Origin: Pseudeuparius sepicola
Lineage: Eukaryota > Arthropoda > Insecta > Coleoptera > Anthribidae
Length of the DNA: 64,000 nucleotides
NCBI GenBank assembly: GCA_963920635.1
Contig: OY987304.1
Span: 37,324,365-37,388,364 of the forward strand
Reading direction: 5' to 3'
The notes below the pieces were generated by a model. The model was given only the letters and a program-made list of their open reading frames with translations, was not told the DNA's origin and ran no database searches. The position numbers and the translations under genes were made by a program. Positions within the stretch are counted from its first letter, which is position 1. The number at the start of each line of letters is the position of its first letter. Shown one piece after another: positions 56,916 to 64,000 of this stretch.

Positions 56916-58640
56916 TATAACTCTCTATCTTGAAACTATATTATACCTACCTTTTATGTCTGTCATATTGTTAATATTAATAATATTTTGGAGTAACCGA
57001 ATACCCAAATGTCCACCCACAAGGTATACGTTTCTAGTTTAGTTTTGCTACTAGTTTTGGTGTATTTTCTGATATTTTTGTGTTTTATTGGTAAATACAT
57101 GTACTTTTCTTACTTATTAACTTACTCTTATATCCCTGTACAAAAAAGTATTGAATTATTAAAGTAAGCCAATTAGTTTCAATATTTAAATTTGAATGTA
57201 GATATTAATTTTAAAAATTTTTTAATAAAGGAATATTTTAACGATCTTTTTAACTATAACTCTAAATACACAGATATTTTCTGACAACAATGTATTATAG
57301 ATTATGGATTATCTAATATTTTTGGACTTTGATTGCGATGTTGTCTTTGTGGATTTTCTCCTTTTCATACTTAATGATGAGCTGGTCTGGCTTTCATTCC
57401 ATAGACTTATTTTTATTCCGAGGGTAGTGAACTCGTCATTTCCGGTGACCGTCCAACAATTTCTTCTGAAAAAACAAATGACGCTGCTCTTTTGTCTCCG
57501 TCACGTCGGCCCGCTCCGCATTTTCCAATTAAAAAACGGGCAACGTCGCCGCGACACGGACCCGGGAACGGGGCTTTACCGCGCCTGATTGACGTCTTGT
57601 CCGGCCGCATCGGAGGAGGCCGGGGTGAATCCCCTCCGCCCACCGGTCCCAAACGGCAGGGGTGACGTTTAAAATTCACCGCGCGCGCGGTCGAAAGACC
57701 GGCGTTGCCAAACCGCCGCAGGGTTTGCCGAACACCTAATTATTGTTGAGATTTTGTAGGTTATAACCTGTTTGTTGTTTGTTGATTCGTCTTATTGGAT
57801 TCGGTAACTAGGATCATTTTCCATGCTCGCTCCATAAAAAATCAGGACCTTCCTTTGTTCTTCTGGGAATAAAGTGGCGTACACGTGCACGTCTGACTTA
57901 TATCATACCACCTTTCTTCCCTTCAATATTTGATATTATGGCGTAGCTTTGTCTATGGTGGTATTCAAACTTTTCTCTTCATATGGACTCTTTGTAAAAT
58001 ATCATTAATTCAGATGGCGTGCGTACTACGCACTGCGTAGGTTATTAATCCAGATCTTGACTTTCTTGATTGTATCTTATCAAAGATCATAATATTCAAG
58101 ATCATGATCTTTGATCTTATCTCGTGTGAGATTCAAATGTTATCTTTCACGTTTCTATCAGGTCAACATTTTTATATTTCAATTCTCCAATTCTTGTATG
58201 GGAGCCCTCCCCCGCCTAAGCCTCGAATATCACAACCAAAACAATCAGAACAGTCAGATAATTTAAAATCCGTCAATCAGATTCGCAACTGGTTTCTGAT
58301 TTCGGTGAGAACAAACTCATATCAACAGAGTCGATGAGTATAGGTTAGGGGCTATCACCTCGGCTATCACACAGTACCTTTCGTCGTCACATCTGCATAT
58401 TCGCCTATCGTTTTAATCCATCTGACTATGAAATTTTACATTACATAACACCATTTTTGCACTAGCGGTCGATAGAATCACTTTTATAAGTATTATACGC
58501 GCCACGCGGTCGGGTCACACGTTACATAAAAGGATAAGCTCAGTCGCGCAACACGTTCGACAAACGAATGATGCAATGGCTTCGATTGCCTAAGATTTTA
58601 CACCCTTAACTGGCGAAATATCTTCCCTTTCTCATCTCCC
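56916..58640. other. Unassigned; GC-rich island at 57420-57740
   Basis: The island is the most GC-rich stretch of the window (gccgcgacacggacccggga, cgcgcgcggtcgaaagaccg). Frames cross it on both strands but none shows a domain. It could be a CpG-like regulatory region or an unrecognised exon. Confidence 0.35.
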
Positions 58641-58751
58641 TAACACGAACTTAGTGCTAAGGGACACCGAATGGTGTTAAGGAACACCACGTGGTGTAAC
58701 CAAACACGAAGCGGTGTTAGAAATATAAAAAAATAACACCCCTGAGTGCTA
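58641..58751. repeat. Cluster of five short GGTGT/ACACC palindromes
   Basis: Five imperfect palindromes in 111 bp: taacacgaacttagtgctaa (58641), acaccgaatggtgttaa (58664), aacaccacgtggtgtaa (58683), acacgaagcggtgttag (58704) and taacacccctgagtgcta (58734). The third contains a perfect 14-bp palindrome centred on the E-box CACGTG. Spacing is 19-30 bp. The pattern resembles a cluster of dimeric transcription-factor sites more than a transposon end. Confidence 0.6.
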
Positions 58752-59907
58752 AAATTAACGAATTTGTTGTAGTTTGAATTTTACCAATTTAATGAGGTTT
58801 GGTTAAGATATAATCCACCAATTTTATGTCAATTTTTCACCAAATTTCTTTCACCACTTACACGAAGAGGATTTACACCGATTTTTTACTGTGTAAATTT
58901 TAACTGCAGATACTTTCCGACCCCAAAAGCACCCCCACGAATGTATTTTTTTTAGTGAGTAGAAAATATTTCTTGAATTTTAGAGACAGTTTAAGAGTCA
59001 CTGCGATCTCAAGGTCCCTTTATTATTGAAGCGATGGCTTCATACTACAGCGTTGCCATCCCTCATATCAAGATTCACCTAGAACAGAAGTAGTCAACAT
59101 AACTTAGTAATAATCATATTTGCCTCTTCCCTAATTTGTTTTCACTTTTTAATTATACTTCCACGACACAACACACCATTTGTAATGACGTACCACTCAG
59201 CAAATCCTGCTAATAATCACATTTACCACTTCACTAATTTGTTTTCATTAACTTTTCCACAGAAGTTGTACGAAAGATAGTCTTTCATTCCTAATACACT
59301 GCGCTGCATAGATTTTTTATTGCAGTATCGTGCGGCTATTTTTAATTTCATTCGCAGCTACATACCCGACGGAGATTTCAGCAAAAAAGCTTTTATTGTC
59401 CAGCAATTACAATTATTATTCGCCTTCAAAATCCGCGAGACTATTTCGGTAATTCGGAGGAGTGAGCTTATGTGACACTCTTTCCGCTTTTCCGGAAGGT
59501 TGTTGGCCTCCATCAACAGCAGGTACGCATGTGCGAGTGTGAACCAGTGACACCAAAAATGTATATTAGAAATTTTTTCATATTTAAAAAAAAAATACAT
59601 CAAATTTTAAAAATGGGGACCGGTAGCCATATTGAGTTATTTTGGGATAGTAGTAGAAGTCTTTCTGATAAGTCAAATCAAAGGAAATTCCGTCAGTACC
59701 TATTGCTATTATAGAATTTAGGAATATTTTATTGACGTAAAACAAAATGTCGGCAATTGGGTACAAAAAATAAGTTTAACAATATTTTTTTATGTTCTAC
59801 TGTTATCATGATGTAGTTAAGTTACTTTATTGTTGTTAGTTATGCCTTTAAAGGGGTCGTTTAACTAATTAATCGTATTAATTTGCCGCCATTTGACGTA
59901 TCACACC
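58752..59907. other. Unassigned; short tandem duplication at 59107-59262
   Basis: The segment taataatcatatttgcctct...ctaatttgttttca at 59107 recurs 105 bp later at 59211 (taataatcacatttaccact...ctaatttgttttca). No gene is supported. Confidence 0.4.
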
Positions 59908-61214
59908 TTGGCCTTGGTCCGAATCATGTTTATGGCGCCAACAGCATGCTCACAGGTGGTTCGAATTACGTTTAAAGGGCTTACAAATTGTCACCCGAAC
60001 CATAATAATATAATGGCGTTTTCGATGACGTCACAACTTGTGCGCTTATGGTGCCGAGCACCGTGAGCTTCTAAACAATATAACCTCAATTTTTGACTCT
60101 TCCGCCGTCTGCCGAGGCGGTAGGAGGTCGGTGATTGGTCTATCCGGCGATAAAATGGTGGTACATACCACAACATGTCGTTACCCTTTCCTCTGAGTCG
60201 GCGGACGGAGAAGGGCTCCGGAAAGGGAAGAGGAGTGTATAATCTCAGACGCACTTTAGGGTAGGTGCCTTCCCGAAAGTATAAAAATATATTGGCTAAA
60301 ACGCTGAAAGGCAGATACCATTAAAAGAAGGCAAGGAAGGATAACCTCAATTTTATTAGGTGTTGCCAACGTTTGATAATAGTTCAATAGTCTTGTCGTC
60401 AAAAAAAGTGGCACAAAAAGTGCAAAATTTTGCTTGAGGACACGACCGAAATGATTACATAGGTACTCTATGCTTGTTCCCAAGCCAGTTAGAAGGAGCG
60501 TCTACAGATAAGTAATAACATTGTTACGAATACACCTGGGGCCTGGGGCTTGGGGAGAATAAAGAGGAGTCATGCGCGAACTTGCACTACATTTTTATTG
60601 AAGTGTCCATGACGTTTACAGAATGTTGAATACCCCGAGTGGCACACGACCATGCATTTTACGAGTACGTATATATTCGCGCCGACATGGGTCCCCGACT
60701 CCTTATTCGAGGGCCTCGCAAGTCGCAACTGCTGACCCAGTTTGAAGACGCCGCCGACGTGACTCCATGGGTTTTCAGGGTTGTTTATTGCAACAATATG
60801 CTTTGCGAAGTATTACATATGGATTATTACAAATTAAATGTAATTTATTAGTATAGTTTTCATTGTCACCTACGCGAAGAAGACGAAGAATCAGTAAACA
60901 GTTCTGGATTACTGCTATATGCTATCGCTTTTCAGGGAAAATTGCTTCTTTAAGAAACACCCTTCTTCTTATTAAATGTATGTTTTGTTCATCTCTGATG
61001 AAAATTTTAATTTTGACACCACAAATTTCAAAAGGTTGACACATAGTTGACACGGTAAAACACAACCTCAACTTCGCAGTTTTGTAAGCGCACTTACGAC
61101 CGGTCCGAATCGAATCACCATCAGTCAATATATCAGCGCAGTAACAAATCGGACCGGTCGTAAGCGACGTGAGCGCTGTGAGCATTGGCAGCGCGATTCG
61201 GACCACGGCCCTTT
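59908..61214 (-). repeat. Dispersed repeat family R, copy 3 (inverted, diverged)
   Basis: On the minus strand it starts TCACAAAAGGGCCGTGGTCC at about 61215 and ends near 59908 with an imperfect complement (..TTGGCCTTGGTCCGAATC on the plus strand), suggesting terminal inverted repeats. Order of blocks is as in copy 2: 125-codon frame region (about 61180-60870), cgaagacgccgccgacgtga (about 60745), the aagaggag/ccccag region (about 60560), ttgtgccactttttttgacg (about 60410), and gacgtcacaacttg (about 60025). An extra segment of about 80 bp with an inverted gaccggtccgat/attcggaccggtc pair is inserted near 61080-61160. Confidence 0.75.
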
Positions 61215-61965
61215 TGTGACTATTCCAAAAAAATTACAAATATGGTGGTCGGTCAACATTTTTATAAAATTTTGGTTATTGCTATACCATCATCTGGTAC
61301 CTAAATCAGCGCTGAAATTATACCCATTTCCTGAATATTTTCAGGGGACACTAACTTTATGTGTCCTTACTGTGTACTCTGCGTTCTTATTTTATTTTTA
61401 CATTAAATAAAAGGATTTTTATAATATTTTATTTTTGCAAACAAACGAAAAGGTGGGTAGGTAGGTACAGTCGCGGCCAATTTGAACTTGCAAGACCGTC
61501 TGAACTCAATGCCGAAATGAGGGAGACCCGGCTACTTTCGGCAACACCGCGCTTTCCCGCCTCGCACATCCCTTTTCAAAAGAGCAGACGGTGAAGGAAA
61601 GCGGCTGGCGGCTGGCGGCTGGCGATGTAGCCGGAAGGTCTCTCAGAAACCCCGAAAGCATTGCAAGTACAAATTGGCCGCAGACGTACCAACAAGATTT
61701 TAAAAGTTACCAAATTAAATAATGTACCTATTCAATTTCCATTAACAAGATCACTGTTGTCGATCTTTTCTTGCCCTTTTTCTGTTATTCTGTATTTTTG
61801 GTTTTTATTATTTTCGTATCTTTTCATTGTCTTTATTATAATTTTTAGTGTTTATATGCCTTTTGTAACTGTTTTTTTTTTGTATGGTGATACCTTGCGT
61901 ATTTACCTTTTGTATATTTTGTTGTTTATTTACTATAATCATTCAGTTTTTTGTCACTTTTAGTA
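61215..61965. other. Probable 3' region of an unidentified retroelement
   Basis: No coding domain is recognised. gcggctg is repeated three times at 61601-61621. The pyrimidine-rich stretch 61745-61960, ending just before the hammerhead-like motif, resembles a 3' untranslated region. Confidence 0.35.
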
Positions 61966-62003
61966 CTGAAGAAGACTAAAAAATTATTAGTCGAAACGTT
62001 GAC
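61966..62003 (+). ncRNA. Hammerhead-ribozyme-like motif
   Basis: Plus strand: CTGAAGA fits the CUGANGA box exactly; stem II is GACTAA (61974-61979) and TTAGTC (61987-61992), perfectly complementary; GAAA follows at 61993-61996, then CGTTGAC. One extra A (61973) separates the box from stem II. ACGT after GAAA would give a minimal palindromic stem III of the kind known in Penelope-like and retrozyme hammerheads. Sequence beyond 62010 was not matched to a stem I partner with confidence. Confidence 0.5.
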
Positions 62004-62280
62004 ATATAATATAACGAAATTTGAGGTCTGAAATATAGTACAGCGGTACAAAATTGAAAGGCGAGCAACTTTTTTAGAATACTTTTTTTGTAAATCTTGA
62101 AAAATAATACCATTTTCAGCAAGTTATTTAAAGTAATTAATGTAAGATTTGACATATTTATAAATAAAATCATGTAATTACCTGAGCACCTCATTTGAGA
62201 TATTTTTTTATGCAAAACATATATGATATGGACTCTATGTGAGACAGTGTAATATGATTTAACAAAATTCAGTACACTTA

Positions 62281-62888
62281 GTGCACGGCCACAGATAAGG
62301 CGGACGGCGGACCGGAGAGCAGAGCGGAAAGCGGAGAGTAGTGCGGCTAGTGTCCACACAGTCAGCGGATTGGGACAGCTTTGAAAGGCGTATTGCGCAG
62401 AGAGGTTCGCAGTAAAGTGCAGGTCGAACTTCCTAGAAACAGCTATAAAAATGTAGATTTCTACATTATTTTTATGTGAAAATTCACAACTGAAATTTCG
62501 GATTTTGCAAAATAAACGTGCAGTGTGGGTACATGAAATAAACCTAAGAATTCCATCATCTGTACAGAAATAATTTTGGAAATCACGACCCAAAGTTTGT
62601 CTAAAATACCTCGGTGGTGGTGTGATGTTACGTCCCATATAGGGGTTTGCGACTAGAAACTTCACTAATTAGCATTTCGCGAGCCATATTGTTTATTATT
62701 AAGTAGGTATATAAGAATACAACGCTCTATTTATGAGGGTAAATACGCGCCAATACGCCGGAAAATGTCAAACTGACTTGAACGCTCCGCTACGCGCTTT
62801 ACTCTCCGCTCTCCTCTCCTTTCTATTGTTTTGAAAGCTCCGCTACCATCTCCGCTCTGCTCTCCGCTCCTTATGTGTGGCCGTGCAC
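62281..62888 (-). mobile_element. 608-bp MITE, TTA duplication (PIF/Harbinger-type), copy 2
   Basis: Tips GTGCACGGCCACAGATAA at 62281 and the complement ending 62888, flanked by TTA on both sides (62278-62280 and 62889-62891). Internal sequence matches the copy at 5566-6214 in opposite orientation, including the tatataagaatac.acgctct and gggtttgcgacta blocks. A 229-codon minus-strand frame crossing it has no family motif. Confidence 0.87.
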
Positions 62889-62891
62889 TTA

Positions 62892-64000
62892 ATTTAATAT
62901 TCACACACAAAAGGGTGTAGGTTAGCTGGTGTCAAGATGACACTCCCCCGATGAGATTGTTGCTTGGTGGTATTTAGTATCAATCCTACACTCAGCCTAT
63001 AAGCGTATTTATACTGGCACTGCAGATACATACAGCTTCTGAGGTTTACATTCATTCACGTAAGTAGAATGACTTATTTTAGCGATGTTTACTTATATGT
63101 GGTCCAGTCCAGATTTTAAACATGAATTGAGACAGACCTCCACTGCATCAACTCTAAACTCTCTTAATCCAGCAGCTCTAATATTATCCACCGCATATTC
63201 CCCCAATTAGGCACCTGCTGACCGCGTATTTGGAGATTCCCTCAGATCTTGCGGGCGAAATTAGGCCAACTCCGGAGGCTTAATCCCACGGCACACCGGG
63301 CGAAAAACTCGGCTAATGTTGAGATTGGGGAAGTTTAATAGCCCGGCGCGCCAGGAATACGTATTATGATAATTGAGGATTCTTAGGGCGCCAGGGAGAT
63401 TAGGGGGAATGATGGAGCTGTGGGTGGTTGGTTGAATCACGGCAAATTACTCGGTTAAACTGCAATGCTAATAGTAACCTTGTTATTCCTAATTTAAATT
63501 GCCACCATCCAGAAGATAATTTAACGAAATTGTGATTCTGATATGCGCAAAAGGGAATTTCGATAATTATTGTTTTTGATATTTTTCTTTTCACTTAGAA
63601 TAATTTCAATAATATCGGTATTCATAAAACCTTATATTAATAATTCAGAAATAATTCGAGTTTTTAAGTCAATTACCTGTACAGCATGGTTAGAGTGAAT
63701 AAGAGAGAATTTTTTTATTTTACATGTTGCGGAAAAAAACACAGTTGAATGTTTGAATCTTTGCTCCAGCCGTTTTTACAATACAAACATGTTTTCGCGT
63801 CCTCTATCTCGGAAACAAAATTAAATTGAGATAAATTGTGTATAAGAACAAATATGATGAAAATAATGCTTCTAAAACGTTAACGCTCATTTTGTAATCA
63901 TCCACAGAAAAAAGTTAAGGTGGATATTTCCAGTCCCGGGAAAAAAAATATGAAAATACCGGGCTGGGATTGCATTGTGTGTGCCGCGAGAGGACCCTGT
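62892..64000. other. Unassigned; GC-richer island at 63200-63420
   Basis: The island (aactccggaggcttaatccc, agcccggcgcgccaggaata) has TAATCC-type and TAATTGA sites and no repeat partner. No gene is supported up to the window end. Confidence 0.35.

Noticed and set aside
61976..62665. 229-codon minus-strand frame
   Set aside because: It crosses the boundary of a MITE with clear ends and TTA duplications; the partial resemblance to a frame in the other MITE copy follows from shared DNA, and no protein domain is visible.

Overview
This is AT-rich, intron-dense-looking animal nuclear DNA, most likely from an insect. The evidence is the mix of element families with visible arthropod-type proteins: Tc1/mariner (D,D41D-like), hAT, piggyBac, a Penelope-like element with a GIY-YIG endonuclease, RNase H-bearing LINE remnants and a Ty3/gypsy-like Gag tail. 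I found no convincing host protein-coding gene, no rRNA, no intact tRNA, no bacterial operon and no CRISPR array. The window reads as intergenic or intronic DNA built largely from transposons, many nested, most of them decayed.

Layout. 0-6 kb: a 5'-truncated mariner-like transposase, unassigned AT-rich DNA, a Gag-like remnant and a 649-bp MITE with TAA duplications. 7-8.3 kb: a compact hAT deletion derivative with 8-bp target duplications. 10-18 kb: a TA-flanked foldback element, then two near-identical direct copies (12.95-14.25 and 16.1-17.7 kb) of a dispersed repeat; a third, inverted copy lies at 59.9-61.2 kb. 20.5 kb: a 450-bp pentanucleotide microsatellite. 23.5-27 kb: a LINE RNase H remnant, an interleaved foldback and a further foldback. 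31-36 kb: a foldback with 531-bp arms, then two hAT elements, each carrying another hAT inserted inside it. 38-44.5 kb: a foldback, a TTAA-flanked piggyBac deletion derivative, and a Penelope-like relic with a hammerhead-like motif. 46.7-50.3 kb: a foldback element split by a younger 2.6-kb element that carries a broken transposase between about 655-bp inverted arms. 53.3-56.9 kb: three more TA-flanked foldbacks. 58.6-62.9 kb: a cluster of short palindromes, the inverted repeat copy, a second hammerhead-like motif and a second copy of the MITE in opposite orientation.

How the parts relate. The elements are mostly non-autonomous passengers. The only near-complete transposase (47.8-48.8 kb) is frameshifted, and its host element shares a subterminal sequence box, at a nearly constant distance of about 115 bp from the tip, with three neighbouring foldbacks whose outer ends differ. 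Target duplications (TA, TAA/TTA, TTAA, 8 bp) can be read directly at most boundaries, so element limits are better supported here than any gene call. Several GC-richer islands without repeat structure lie between the elements; they could be conserved or regulatory DNA, but that is inference.
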